Shown here: one piece after another, positions 29,991-38,865 of the stretch | Layout of the letters: every line of letters begins with the position of its first letter | Numbering within the stretch: the first letter of the stretch is position 1 | Source: Arthrobacter sp. MYb229 | GTDB taxonomy: Bacteria > Actinomycetota > Actinomycetes > Actinomycetales > Micrococcaceae | Reading direction: 5' to 3' | DNA length: 64,000 nucleotides | Assembly (NCBI RefSeq): GCF_002975405.1 | Contig: NZ_PCPS01000001.1 | Location: 620,001-684,000 of the forward strand | Notes under the pieces: model-generated | What the model was told of the DNA's origin: nothing | What the model saw: the letters and a program-made list of their open reading frames with translations, nothing else | Databases searched by the model: none | Translations under genes and position numbers: made by a program

Positions 29991-31517
29991 ATGAGCACGC
30001 CGGACAGCACCTGCGCCAAGCCATTCCTGACGATCCCCGAGCAAATCCGGCGACTGCGCACCCGCGGCTTGGACTGCGGCCCGGATCAATTCGCTTCGGG
30101 AGTCCTCGAGCGCTACGGCTACTACCGGCTGTCGGGATATTGGCACCTCCACCGAGCTCGGCCCGAGCCTCCCGCGGATCGTTTCGACAAGGACGGTCGA
30201 GAGATCCGTCTGGAATCGTTCGTGCCCGAGACGAGCCTGGCCCACGTGGTCGCCCTATACGAGTTCGACCACGAGCTACGGACCCGTCTGGGCGACATCA
30301 TCAGCATGGTTGAGACGTCGTTCCGGTTCCATGTCGGCCACCGACTCGGAAGGGGCGACCGGTTCGCTCAGCGGCGTCCTGAGAAGCTCGGCGCGCTCCG
30401 GCCGGCTGATTCGAGCGCGTCACCTGAGCCGACCACTGCCTACCGCGAATGGCTTGAGGAGTATGACCGCCATGAGAAGCGTGCACGGGGCGACTTCGTC
30501 GTCCACTTCCGCGAGACCTACGGTCCGCACCTGCCGATCTGGGTGGCGACGGAGGCGATGTCGTTCGGTGTCCTGAGCGGTCTCTACGACCTAATGCCCC
30601 AGGGCGACCAGGAGATCCTCGCCGCGCGGTTCCAGATCAGCACCGCTGACGGCAAGGGTGACCGCGGTGCCTTGAGTAACTGGCTTAACAACCTCCGCAA
30701 TGTCCGGAACATCTGCGCGCACTACGGCCGCCTGTGGAACCGCACATTCGACGTGGTCATCGACGCGCCGGGGCGGGCGCGCACGGACGCGAGCCACCTC
30801 CTGGCCCCGCTCGTCGGCGATGGCATGAGTAACAAGCTCTATGGCGTGCTGCTCATCCTGCGCCACCTGATGCTGAGCATCGCGCCGGAGCGGTCCGACG
30901 TCGTCGACGTCGCCGACCTCATCGAGGCCAGGTCGCAGGAGATCGGATTCTCCGTGGCCCAGCTCGGCTTCCCCGACGGCTGGCGGAGCAGCTCGGCCTG
31001 GGGTCGGGGCTTCTCGCTCGATCCCTCGCCGATGCTGGCGGCCAGCTTGCTCGACCGCGCCAAGTGCTGGACAGCTGCAGAGACGCGAGCCGCGCTGACT
31101 CACGCAGAGGTCACTGAGGCCGAGCATGATCGGACCCCGGAGCAGGCGTCGCGGGCGTTGAAGGCGGCCCAGCGCAGCCTGCTGCGGGCCTATCGGAAGC
31201 ACCAGGTCGTGATCGAGGTCGAACTGGGGAAGACCAAGCTCTATCCCGTTTTCCAGTTTCGCGACGGCAAGATCATCGACGCCCTCGCGGAGATCAACAA
31301 GGCGTTTGCCGCGGCTTGCGAAGACGCGGAGCCAGCGCCAGTCGCCGCGGCGCTGCTGGGTTGGTGGCAGACACCGCATCCTGGACTGCCGAAAGATTCG
31401 GACGGCTCGGATCGATCGCCGGTCGACCTACTGTACTCAATCTCCGAGCAGGACTTCGAAGCGGCAGTCGAAGACGCGGACGCCACGAGCAGCTTCGTCG
31501 TGCCGAGGCGGAGCTAG
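29991..31517 (+). CDS. Abi family (Abi_2/AbiD/F-type HEPN) protein with antitoxin-like C-terminal extension
   Basis: 508 residues from the ATG at 29991; Abi_2 proteins are usually about 300 long. Residues 10-310 carry the Abi_2 pattern: IPEQIRRLRTRG, then LERYGYYRLSGYW, then the HEPN active site RNVRNICAHYGRLWNR with Arg239 and His244 forming RX4H, intact. Abi proteins of this type abort phage infection, probably through RNase activity. Residues about 395-485 (VELGKTKLYPVFQF, ALLGWWQTPHPGLP, RSPVDLL) resemble the C-terminal toxin-binding region of Xre/MbcA/ParS antitoxins, where a similar W-x-TP-NP-x-L...PLDLL pattern occurs. The domain join is my reading, not a known architecture. It is the only clear defence gene of the island, transcribed alone. 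Confidence 0.8.
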   Translation: MSTPDSTCAKPFLTIPEQIRRLRTRGLDCGPDQFASGVLERYGYYRLSGYWHLHRARPEPPADRFDKDGREIRLESFVPETSLAHVVALYEFDHELRTRLGDIISMVETSFRFHVGHRLGRGDRFAQRRPEKLGALRPADSSASPEPTTAYREWLEEYDRHEKRARGDFVVHFRETYGPHLPIWVATEAMSFGVLSGLYDLMPQGDQEILAARFQISTADGKGDRGALSNWLNNLRNVRNICAHYGRLWNRTFDVVIDAPGRARTDASHLLAPLVGDGMSNKLYGVLLILRHLMLSIAPERSDVVDVADLIEARSQEIGFSVAQLGFPDGWRSSSAWGRGFSLDPSPMLAASLLDRAKCWTAAETRAALTHAEVTEAEHDRTPEQASRALKAAQRSLLRAYRKHQVVIEVELGKTKLYPVFQFRDGKIIDALAEINKAFAAACEDAEPAPVAAALLGWWQTPHPGLPKDSDGSDRSPVDLLYSISEQDFEAAVEDADATSSFVVPRRS

Positions 31518-32010
31518 CGCCCGGGCAGACGGCGTCTCATGGAGCGCTGGCCTGCTAATTCCCATACTGCGGTGGTGAACGGTGGCCCGCCGCTAGGTAC
31601 ACCTCGCAGGGTTCCCACAGCTCGAGACCACGCACTTGCCGTTGGGGATTGATGAATGAAGCGCGTGGCTTCTTGGGCGCGCCGTGCGCAGATCACGCAG
31701 GGTCTCCTGCACAGGAGAGATCAGCTCGGGCCTTTCGGTAACGGGCTGATCGTGATGGGACGAGCGTGGTGCGGTCGCGCCGGTCTCAGCGTAGGACGCC
31801 GCGTGGGGTAAAGGCCTCAGCCATATCCTCGGCGATGACGATGCGCCTGTCGTGCGGAGACTGCATCCGCCGGCGCAACACTTGCGAGCCGATAACAAAC
31901 CCAGGGTGATCCAGTCCAGGAATTTTGCGGACCTGTTCGAAGGGGCCGCCTTCAACTATATGAATGGTGCCCTTATGCGAACACCCCATCCCACATCGCC
32001 AGGCGCTGAT
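31518..32010. other. gene-poor stretch in the island
   Basis: 493 nt between two convergent genes. The only frame worth noting is the 67-codon minus-strand one at 31786-31989, listed separately. No terminator-like stem or transposon remnant is recognised. Confidence 0.4.
31786..31989 (-). CDS. small hypothetical protein or gene remnant
   Basis: 67 codons starting at an ATG. The sequence (KGTIHIVEGGPFEQVRKIPG, then HPGFVIGSQVLRRRMQ) has a plausible amino-acid make-up and ordered look, unlike typical shadow frames. I do not recognise a family. No good ribosome site is seen, so it may be the truncated start of a lost gene. Confidence 0.25.
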   Translation of the reverse strand: MGCSHKGTIHIVEGGPFEQVRKIPGLDHPGFVIGSQVLRRRMQSPHDRRIVIAEDMAEAFTPRGVLR

Positions 32011-33186
32011 TCAGACATCCGTTTGCGTGACACGGCGATCGATCGGATGCCGCCAAACGAGCACGACGATTGTTCCCACGAGAATCGCGGCTGTGAGCGC
32101 GAAGGGAACAGGGATCAGGGGGTCGACGAGAATCAGAAGAGCTGCTCCGGGTATGACCGTATTGACGATTTGGTCTGCATGGGGCCTGATCGCCAGCGCC
32201 CATATGCCGACGACGAATACCGCCAGCGGGACCGTGTAAGCGAACGATGCCCAGGGTTGATGCAGCTGGCTGTGACCGGTGAGGACGTCGATCTCAACCT
32301 CGATCCCAGCGGAGAACGCTCCAGCAGCAGCGAAGATGAAGTAGTGACCGTAGCCGTAGACCAGTGAGCTCCAAATCCCGTTGATAGCTCGGTGGTGTGG
32401 CGGCCAGAAGTAGATCCACCACAGTGCCGCGGTGGCGATGAGTGTGAGAACGGCGATCGAAATCAGTGGCCCGATTGCATCGGCGTCGTGCACGGCTTCG
32501 ATGATCGCGTTCGCGGAAGCCAGCAGGCTCTCGCCGAGAAGGATGAGGGTGAACAGTCCGTACCGCTCGGTGATGTGATGCGGATGCCATGGGGTCGAGC
32601 CGGTGTGGTCAGCGACGATCGGTACAGAGATCTCCGCGACGAACAGCAGGACCAAAGCGACTGGGAATAGGCCTGCCGGCAATAGCAAGGCAGTGAGCCA
32701 GAGGACCTGAACCAGGGCGATGCCGCCCGCGTAGATGAGGGTTGCGCGGCGTGCCGATCCTGCTCCTCGAGATGCGCGCAGCCATTGGGCGACAAGTGCC
32801 AGCCTCATGACGACGTACGCGAGAATCAAAACAGAGAAGTCGTGCTCCTCGAATACCGGGCCGATGCCAGAGGCGAGGACCAGTACGCCGCCCATCTGGA
32901 CGATGGTCAGTACTCGGTAGAGCCAGTCATCGGTATCGAAGCTGGTGGCGAACCAGGTGAAGTTCATCCACGCCCACCAGATCCCGAAGAACACGATCAA
33001 GTAAGTGACGATGCCGTCGAGGATGTGGCCCTCGACGAGCTCGTGATGCAACTGGGCGGCCGCAATGCTCACAGCGACAACGAAGACCAGGTCAAAGAAC
33101 AACTCCAGCGTGGAGGCTGTCCGCCCGGATTCGTGCGGGTCGCGCGGTCGCATGGGCACAAGGCCGAATCGAGAGGAGGTGGGCAT
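32011..33186 (-). CDS. low temperature requirement protein A (LtrA) family membrane protein
   Basis: 391 residues with about 11 hydrophobic segments. Family signatures are ELFFDLVFVVAVS at the N-terminus and ITERYGLFTLILLGES in the middle. LtrA of Listeria is needed for growth at low temperature, but its molecular function is unknown. ATG start. It ends the leftward part of the island cargo and is separated from the GlcG/HbpS-like gene by two hairpins, so it is probably a separate transcript. Confidence 0.85.
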   Translation of the reverse strand: MPTSSRFGLVPMRPRDPHESGRTASTLELFFDLVFVVAVSIAAAQLHHELVEGHILDGIVTYLIVFFGIWWAWMNFTWFATSFDTDDWLYRVLTIVQMGGVLVLASGIGPVFEEHDFSVLILAYVVMRLALVAQWLRASRGAGSARRATLIYAGGIALVQVLWLTALLLPAGLFPVALVLLFVAEISVPIVADHTGSTPWHPHHITERYGLFTLILLGESLLASANAIIEAVHDADAIGPLISIAVLTLIATAALWWIYFWPPHHRAINGIWSSLVYGYGHYFIFAAAGAFSAGIEVEIDVLTGHSQLHQPWASFAYTVPLAVFVVGIWALAIRPHADQIVNTVIPGAALLILVDPLIPVPFALTAAILVGTIVVLVWRHPIDRRVTQTDV

Positions 33187-33212
33187 GGTGCAGAATCCTA
33201 ATCCGTTGAGAA

Positions 33213-33240
33213 CCCCGGCGACCAGTGTTGGTCGCCGGGG
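33213..33240. terminator. hairpin upstream of the LtrA-family gene
   Basis: Perfect 11-bp stem CCCCGGCGACC / GGTCGCCGGGG with a 6-nt loop, 27 nt ahead of the LtrA-family start. It may end upstream transcription or shape the leader of the downstream mRNA. No T-run. Confidence 0.45.
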
Positions 33241-33328
33241 TGCTCATTTGAGTCGTCGGTCAATGAGTGGGAGCACCAGTGAGGTGTGAACGAGCCACGA
33301 CTGTTCCAAAAATAGTCGTCCTCGCGGC

Positions 33329-33374
33329 AGCCAGGGCGTGCCTCCTTGCGTGGCTCTGGAAGCACACCCTGGCT
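33329..33374. terminator. hairpin downstream of the GlcG/HbpS-like gene
   Basis: 13-bp stem AGCCAGGGCGTGC / GCACACCCTGGCT with one mismatch, starting 7 nt after the stop codon on the minus strand. Probable terminator of the SDR-GlcG operon, though without a U-tract. Confidence 0.5.
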
Positions 33375-33380
33375 AAATCC

Positions 33381-33782
33381 TTAGCCGACTGCGGTGCGGG
33401 CGATCTCGGCGTCCTGTTCGGGCGTTCCACCCGAGACGCCGAGCGCGCCGATGAGCCGACCGTTCTCGTCCAGGATCGGAACGCCGCCGCCCATCAACAG
33501 GAGCCCACCGTTGGTGTGGTCGAAGTGCGGGACGGGCTCGCCGATCTGCAGGGGCGCGTTCAGCGCTTCGCTTGGTGCCTCGAACATGACTGAGGTTCGT
33601 GATTTCGCCAGCGCGAGATCGTTGGAAGCCAGCCAGGCTCCATCCATGCGCTCGAAAGCGACGAGATTTGCTCCAGCATCAAGGACGGCGAAGACGGCAT
33701 TCAGGCCGAGATCGCGGGCCTTCTCCTGGCCGGCGTCGATAATCCGGCCGGCAGCTTCAAGAGTGATTGTCGAGTGTGACAT
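33381..33782 (-). CDS. GlcG/HbpS family haem-binding-like protein
   Basis: 133 residues from the ATG at 33782, preceded by AAGGAACC. The family body is clear: FAVLDAGANLVAFERMDGAWLASNDLALAKSRT in outline, then GGLLLMGGGVPI and IGALGVSGGTPEQD near the C-terminus. HbpS of Streptomyces binds haem. Many family members sit beside oxidoreductases and have no proven ligand. No signal peptide, so it is cytosolic. It lies 28 nt downstream of the SDR gene and is probably co-transcribed with it. Confidence 0.85.
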   Translation of the reverse strand: MSHSTITLEAAGRIIDAGQEKARDLGLNAVFAVLDAGANLVAFERMDGAWLASNDLALAKSRTSVMFEAPSEALNAPLQIGEPVPHFDHTNGGLLLMGGGVPILDENGRLIGALGVSGGTPEQDAEIARTAVG

Positions 33783-33810
33783 CAGATTGGTTCCTTTCTT
33801 CTGCTCTGCC

Positions 33811-34587
33811 TCAGGCCTTCTGGGTCCATTCGGTTTCCTGCCACTGCTTGGCGGCATCGATGGTCTCCAGTGGCCGCATGGTCCGGTAGTCAGGATCGTT
33901 AGAGACGATGGTCTCCACCATCGCGTCGACCATTTCCTGCGGATCGGCCTGGTCGGCCAGTGAGGGTCCAAAGTCAGGCATGGGGACGTGCGCGGTCTCG
34001 GCGTCGTGCCATTGCACGTAGCTCTCAGCGCCGGTGTCGTTGAATCCAGTTCCGAAGACTCCGGGGTTAACGGTGGCGACCTTGATGCCGAACTGCTCCA
34101 GCTCGGCCTTCATGGAGCCGGCGACGGCCTCGATCGCGTGCTTAGTCGCGCAGTAGGCACCGAGGAAGGGAACGACGAGGATCCCGCCCATCGACGACGT
34201 CCACACGATTCGTCCGCTCTTTCGGGCGATCATCTTCGGCGTGATGGCCTGGACTAACTCGAGATGTCCGAACAGGTTGATGTCGAACGATTCCCGCACG
34301 CGCTGCAGCGGGATGTCGACCATTGCTCCGCCCTCCATGACGCCGGCGTTCAGGACGAGGACGTCGACGTCGAAGGAACCGGCGTGGGCAACGTCGATCG
34401 CGTCGAGAAGATTGAGCTTGATGACTTTGAGCTCGACGCCAGCCGCTTCGGCGTCCGCCCGGAGGCCACGGACCTGTGGCCAGGTCTCGGCGGCGGCGAT
34501 CACCTTGTGGCCTTGACGGGCAAGCTCCAGTGCGGTTCCTTGGCCGAATCCGCTGCTGGCACCTGTGATGAGTATCTTCTGGGACAT
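33811..34587 (-). CDS. SDR family NAD(P)-dependent oxidoreductase
   Basis: 258 residues from the ATG at 34587, preceded by AGAGGAG. Rossmann motif ITGASSGFGQGTAL at the N-terminus, NAG in VLNAGVMEG, catalytic Ser in WTSSMGG and YxxxK in YCATKHAIE. The substrate is unknown. First gene of an operon with the GlcG/HbpS-like gene, divergent from a TetR gene that likely represses it through the inverted repeats in the 100-nt gap. Confidence 0.92.
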   Translation of the reverse strand: MSQKILITGASSGFGQGTALELARQGHKVIAAAETWPQVRGLRADAEAAGVELKVIKLNLLDAIDVAHAGSFDVDVLVLNAGVMEGGAMVDIPLQRVRESFDINLFGHLELVQAITPKMIARKSGRIVWTSSMGGILVVPFLGAYCATKHAIEAVAGSMKAELEQFGIKVATVNPGVFGTGFNDTGAESYVQWHDAETAHVPMPDFGPSLADQADPQEMVDAMVETIVSNDPDYRTMRPLETIDAAKQWQETEWTQKA

Positions 34588-34602
34588 GTGAAACTCCTCT
34601 GA

Positions 34603-34673
34603 GTAACTATCTGGATACTTACATACGGAAGCCTGCCACATCTTGCCGGCACGGTCAATAACTAGATGGTTAC
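34603..34673. promoter_or_regulatory. paired inverted half-sites in the SDR/TetR divergent promoter
   Basis: GTAACTATCTGGATAC at 34603-34618 and, inverted, GTAACCATCTAGTTAT at 34658-34673 match at 12 of 16 positions. This places one copy near each divergent promoter, the usual arrangement of a TetR-type autoregulated operator. Confidence 0.5.
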
Positions 34674-34688
34674 CTATAGACTGAGGGC

Positions 34689-35276
34689 ATGCCACCAGAT
34701 GCAACAGACACCAAGCGACGGATCCTCGTCGCGGCACGCGGAGAGTTCGCCCAGTTCGGCCTGGCCGGCGCGCGGGTGGACCGAATTGCCAAGACGGGAC
34801 GGGTCAACAAGCGATCGATCTATGTGCACTTCGGGCCGAAGGATCAGCTTTTCGACCTGGTCGTGGCAACGGCATTGACCGAGATGGCCGAAGAGGTGCC
34901 GTTCACTGCTGAGGATCTGCCGTCCTACGCTGGCGCACTGTTTGACTACTTGACTGCACGGCCCGAGGTCTTGCGGTTGACAACCTGGGCTGGTCTTGAG
35001 CGTGCCGATGCCTCGCAGGGCGAGGTTCAGGCATATGCGCCCAAGGTAGCAGCTCTGTCGGAGTCGTTCGATGATGCAGCTGTCGACGTGCTCGCTTTGT
35101 TGCTTGGCCAGATCACCGCCTGGCAGTTCGCGTCGTCTGCACTGCGCGCACATGCTGCAGAAGGACCCTGGTCAACTGAGCGTCTTCGGCGACACCGCAT
35201 CCTGCTCATCGCATCAGTCGAGGCGCTCGTCAGTGTCGCGGAGGGCAGTGTCAAGGGGTCGCCTTCGCCGAGCTGA
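34689..35276 (+). CDS. TetR family transcriptional regulator
   Basis: 195 residues. The N-terminal helix-turn-helix fits the family (TKRRILVAARGEFAQFGLAG, then VDRIAKTGRVNKRSIYVHF). The C-terminal part is helical and unassigned as to ligand. ATG start preceded by GAGGG. Divergent from the SDR-GlcG operon, which it probably represses together with itself. Confidence 0.93.
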   Translation: MPPDATDTKRRILVAARGEFAQFGLAGARVDRIAKTGRVNKRSIYVHFGPKDQLFDLVVATALTEMAEEVPFTAEDLPSYAGALFDYLTARPEVLRLTTWAGLERADASQGEVQAYAPKVAALSESFDDAAVDVLALLLGQITAWQFASSALRAHAAEGPWSTERLRRHRILLIASVEALVSVAEGSVKGSPSPS

Positions 35277-35713
35277 GATCTGCCCCCCACTTGTAGAGAG
35301 GTAGCACAAGGCGTGGGCTCGTTCGATCGATGCCGTGAGGACCTCACGCTCCCCACGTCCTCGTTTCTGGTTCGGCGTCTCGTGATCATCTCCCTGACAA
35401 TCCACGTGACGCGGAGCCCGATCGGGCGGTGGCCTCGGTGTCAGAAGTCGGAGTCCAATACGCCTCATACGCGACGACTTTTCGAGATGCCACGACAGGT
35501 GCAGCGGCCGTCCTCAGGATTCCACACGACCGGCGACAAGGCGAGCATTCGGGGAAGGGGTGAGGCTCCCAAGTACCGCAACCGAAGCATCTCAACGGGG
35601 ATAGATGGGCAGCTGCAAAGTAGTCACACACGCCTCCTAATGTGCCTCTGATCAGGAAATTTGCCTCGTCGACAGGAGCGTTCAACTACCGCACACTTCA
35701 GCGAAGCATGTCT
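35277..35713. other. gene-poor right end of the island
   Basis: 437 nt between the TetR stop and the right repeat. I find no supported coding frame, no transposase or integrase remnant and no strong hairpin. An element that integrates by site-specific recombination would normally have its integrase gene at one of its ends, so a deleted integrase could have stood here. Confidence 0.4.
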
Positions 35714-35738
35714 CAGTACGTCCTGCGCCAGATTGCCG
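35714..35738 (+). repeat. right copy of the acnA 3'-end direct repeat (attR-like)
   Basis: Matches 29590-29614 at 21 of 25 positions. The differences are mainly at third codon positions when read in the acnA frame. Confidence 0.65.
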
Positions 35739-35749
35739 CTGCTAACTAA
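35714..35749 (+). pseudogene. acnA: displaced original 3' end of acnA
   Basis: Read in frame, this is Gln-Tyr-Val-Leu-Arg-Gln-Ile-Ala-Ala-Ala-Asn-stop, corresponding to the C-terminus [11 protein letters not shown] of the intact acnA. The codons used (GTC, CTG, CGC, CAG, ATT) fit the biased codon use of the acnA body better than the present end does. Too short to be expressed. It is evidence for insertion, not a gene. Confidence 0.7.
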
Positions 35750-35788
35750 GGTTTCCACCTGAAGTTGGTTCCGGTTTCTGGAACAACG

Positions 35789-35837
35789 CCGAAGGCCCCA
35801 AAGCAATTGCTATGGGGCCTTCGGGCATTTAATGCCC
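35789..35837 (+). terminator. original acnA terminator
   Basis: Stem CCGAAGGCCCC / GGGGCCTTCGG (11 bp, 35789-35799 and 35814-35824), followed by an overlapping GGGCATT / AATGCCC hairpin. It lies 39 nt after the displaced acnA stop codon, where the native terminator is expected. Confidence 0.75.
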
Positions 35838-35862
35838 TGCGGCAAGGAACTAAGCTGAAGCC

Positions 35863-36717
35863 ATGAGCGCTAACTGGCATCGTGGCCTGCTCGCCGACCC
35901 GCAGGCGGCATTGGTGCAGCAGTGGCTGAGTTCTCCGCTGCTGGTTGAAGATCTCTCGTGGGGTCTGACCGACACCCGAGTGCTGCGCCTGCGTTCACTC
36001 GGACGGGACTACATCCTCAAGACGGCCGGATCGGCGAATCTTCATCTCGGCCGAGAGTTCAAGGCCCACGCAGGCTACACCGCCCCGTTGCTGGCACACG
36101 GGCTGACCGCTGCATTGCGTCATGAAGACCGGGCGCTGCGTCTGCTGCTCCTGGATTATTTGCCCGGTGTCTTATGCGAACGGACTTCCAGCGCCGATGA
36201 CCCGGAGGTACACGAGCAGGCGGGGCGGGCATTGCAGCTCCTGCACGGGCAGCACGCCAAGGTGGACGAAGGATATGAAAAGAATTTCATAGCCAATGGC
36301 CTGAAATGGCTGGACGCAGAGCACCGGATTGAACCGAGTTTCGTGGCCGCCGCGCGCAAGATCTTCGCAGATTATCGTCCTGAACCGGTCCTCGTGGTGC
36401 CCACGCACGGTGATTGGCAACCGCGTAACTGGTTGATAGATCAAGGGAAACTGCGGGTGATCGACTTCGGCCGTTTCGCCTTCCGGCCCGCCGAAAGCGA
36501 CCTGGCCAGGCTCTCGGCCCAGCAGTGGCGCGAGCATCCTGAACTAGCTACCGCGTTCTTTCGAGGGTATGGCCAGGACCCGCGGGAATTGCGCAGCTGG
36601 CCCATCGTGCAGCTGCGCGAGGCGATCGGCACCGCGGCCTGGGCCTACCAGGTCGGCGACACGGCCTTTGAAATCCAAGGACACCGTATGCTGCGCGACG
36701 CGTTGGAACTATTCTGA
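35863..36717 (+). CDS. aminoglycoside phosphotransferase (APH) family kinase-like protein
   Basis: 284 residues with the APH/choline-kinase fold motifs: catalytic-loop THGDWQPRNWLID (HGDxxxxN) near residue 185 and metal-binding IDFGRF about 10 residues later. It has a weak Lys/ATP region (YILKTAGSANLHLGREF). Family members phosphorylate small molecules such as drugs, sugars or amino alcohols. No substrate can be assigned, and the core chromosomal position argues against an acquired resistance gene. Confidence 0.82.
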   Translation: MSANWHRGLLADPQAALVQQWLSSPLLVEDLSWGLTDTRVLRLRSLGRDYILKTAGSANLHLGREFKAHAGYTAPLLAHGLTAALRHEDRALRLLLLDYLPGVLCERTSSADDPEVHEQAGRALQLLHGQHAKVDEGYEKNFIANGLKWLDAEHRIEPSFVAAARKIFADYRPEPVLVVPTHGDWQPRNWLIDQGKLRVIDFGRFAFRPAESDLARLSAQQWREHPELATAFFRGYGQDPRELRSWPIVQLREAIGTAAWAYQVGDTAFEIQGHRMLRDALELF

Positions 36718-36897
36718 AAATACCGGCGGCGGCCCCAGGCTTGCGGGCTGCCGCCTAACAGTAGTCAAGGTCATTGCGGGTAAATTCGCACCTCACCGCA
36801 AGGTGACGGATAATGGAAATAGTCCTGCGAAAGCTACACTAAGAGTTTCGGATGGATCGACCGGTCCGTAGTGGGCGAACAAGTAAAGGGGATGACA

Positions 36898-38865
36898 GTG
36901 TCTTTGTTGGAGACCATCAACAAGCCTAGCGATCTGCGGGCACTTACCCTGGAACAATTGGAGGACCTCGCGGGGGAAATTCGCGCATTCCTCATCGCCA
37001 ACGTGGCCCGTACCGGCGGCCACCTCGGACCGAACCTCGGGGTGGTCGAACTGACCTTGGGCATTCACCGTGTCTTTGACTCACCCACCGACTCCATCGT
37101 CTTCGATACCGGTCACCAGTCCTACGTGCATAAGCTCGTCACCGGACGCCAAAACTTCACCACCCTGCGTCAGCAAGGTGGACTTGCCGGTTATCCGGAC
37201 CGCGGAGAGTCCGAACACGACATCGTCGAATCATCCCACGCCTCCTCCTCCCTCTCTTGGGTCGATGGCATCTCGCGGGCCAACAAGCTGCGCAAAAACA
37301 CCGAGCGCTACGCGATTGCGCTGGTCGGTGACGGCGCCCTGACCGGTGGCATGGCCTGGGAAGCGGTCAACAATATTGCCGCCGACAAGGATCGCAAAGC
37401 CATCATCGTGGTCAACGACAATGGACGCTCTTATGCGCCGACCATCGGCGGACTCGCCAACCAGCTCTCGGGCCTGCGCCAGCAGCTGGATAAGTTCCGC
37501 ACCCACCCGTACTACGAAGATGCCATGAGCAAGCTCAAGGGCAGGCTCAAGGACTCGGGGGCGGTAGGAAACTTTGCCTACAAGTCCCTGCATGCCACCA
37601 AGAAGGGCATCAAGGACTGGTGGGCTCCGCAGGGCCTGTTCGAGGATCTGGGGCTGAAATATATCGGACCCATCGATGGGCACAACCAGGGCGCCGTAGA
37701 AGAAGCATTGCTCCAGGCCAAGCAGTTCGGCGGCCCGGTGCTGGTGCATGCGATGACCGAAAAGGGCCACGGCTATGCGCCGGCCATTGCCGACGTGGCG
37801 GATCAGTTCCACGCCGTGGGCGTGATCGACCCGGAGACCGGCACCCCGGTGTCCAGCGGGGGAGCGCAGAGCTGGACCAGCGTCTTCGGCGAGGAAATTG
37901 CCGTAGTGGCGGATGAACGCGAGGATATTGTCGCAATCACCGGGGCCATGCTGCAGCCGGTGGGCCTGAAGAAGATGGCCGACAAGTACCCCGAGCGCGT
38001 CATTGACGTGGGAATCGCCGAGCAGCATGCCATGACGGCCGCCGCGGGACTGGCCTTTGGCGGCCTGCACCCGGTAGTTTGCGTCTACGCGACCTTCCTG
38101 AACCGGGCCTTCGACCAGCTGCTGATGGATGTGGCACTGCACAAGGCCGGGGTCACCATCGTGCTGGACCGGGCCGGAGTCACCGGCCCCGACGGCCCAA
38201 GCCATCACGGCATGTGGGATATGGCGCTGACCCAGATCATTCCAAATCTGCACCTGGCAGCCCCGCGTGATGCCTCGCGGCTGCGCGAAGAACTCCGCGA
38301 AGCGCTGGCCATCGACGACGCGCCGAGCGTGGTGCGGTTCTCCAAGGGATCGGTGGGCGAGGAAGTCGAGGCGATCGACCGGCTGCCAGATGGGGTGGAC
38401 GTGCTGGCACGGCTCGGCGACCGGGCGGCCCCGGATGTGCTGATCGTCTCGGTGGGCGCGATGAGCGAGCTCTCCCTGGACGTCGCACACCGGCTGAACA
38501 GCCAAGGCATTTCGGTTTCCGTCGTTGACCCGCGCTGGGTGCTGCCGGTACCGGCTTCGGTGGTTTCCTTGGCCGCCCGCCACCGCATCGTGGTCTGCAT
38601 CGAAGATGGCGTGCGCGCCGGGGGCGTCGGTTCCCGGCTGCGTACCGAAATGCGCGCTGCAGGGGTCGACACGGCCTTGAACGAGGTCGGTCTGCCCACC
38701 GAGTTCCTGGCTCACGGCAGCCGCGCCCAGGTGCTTGAACGCGTGGGGTTGACCGCCAAGCAGGTAGCCCGCGACACGCTGGCCCAGGTGCTCGGCACGA
38801 AGGTGCCCTTCGCCCGGCCGCTGCCTGGCCAGGAACTTCCCACCGGGCAGATTCCCAAGCTGTGA
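36898..38865 (+). CDS. dxs: 1-deoxy-D-xylulose-5-phosphate synthase
   Basis: Thiamine-diphosphate enzyme that condenses pyruvate and glyceraldehyde 3-phosphate, the entry step of the MEP isoprenoid pathway. I prefer the GTG at 36898 ([20 protein letters not shown]), 6 nt after AAAGGGG; ATG 36892 would add two residues. That gives about 655 residues, normal for Dxs. Motifs are [14 protein letters not shown], the ThDP/metal site [30 protein letters not shown] and the C-terminal [15 protein letters not shown]. The DUF402 gene overlaps its stop by 4 nt. Confidence 0.96.
   Translation: MSLLETINKPSDLRALTLEQLEDLAGEIRAFLIANVARTGGHLGPNLGVVELTLGIHRVFDSPTDSIVFDTGHQSYVHKLVTGRQNFTTLRQQGGLAGYPDRGESEHDIVESSHASSSLSWVDGISRANKLRKNTERYAIALVGDGALTGGMAWEAVNNIAADKDRKAIIVVNDNGRSYAPTIGGLANQLSGLRQQLDKFRTHPYYEDAMSKLKGRLKDSGAVGNFAYKSLHATKKGIKDWWAPQGLFEDLGLKYIGPIDGHNQGAVEEALLQAKQFGGPVLVHAMTEKGHGYAPAIADVADQFHAVGVIDPETGTPVSSGGAQSWTSVFGEEIAVVADEREDIVAITGAMLQPVGLKKMADKYPERVIDVGIAEQHAMTAAAGLAFGGLHPVVCVYATFLNRAFDQLLMDVALHKAGVTIVLDRAGVTGPDGPSHHGMWDMALTQIIPNLHLAAPRDASRLREELREALAIDDAPSVVRFSKGSVGEEVEAIDRLPDGVDVLARLGDRAAPDVLIVSVGAMSELSLDVAHRLNSQGISVSVVDPRWVLPVPASVVSLAARHRIVVCIEDGVRAGGVGSRLRTEMRAAGVDTALNEVGLPTEFLAHGSRAQVLERVGLTAKQVARDTLAQVLGTKVPFARPLPGQELPTGQIPKL

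Noticed and set aside
35685-35693. ACTACCGCA matching acnA 29567-29575, considered as an extension of the direct repeat
   Set aside because: Its distance to CAGTACGT is 29 nt instead of 23 nt and the sequence between is unrelated, so it is probably chance.
35863-36717. APH-family gene next to the island considered as acquired aminoglycoside resistance cargo
   Set aside because: It lies outside the right repeat and beyond the original acnA terminator, so it belongs to the core chromosome. The family is broad and no resistance subfamily motif stands out.
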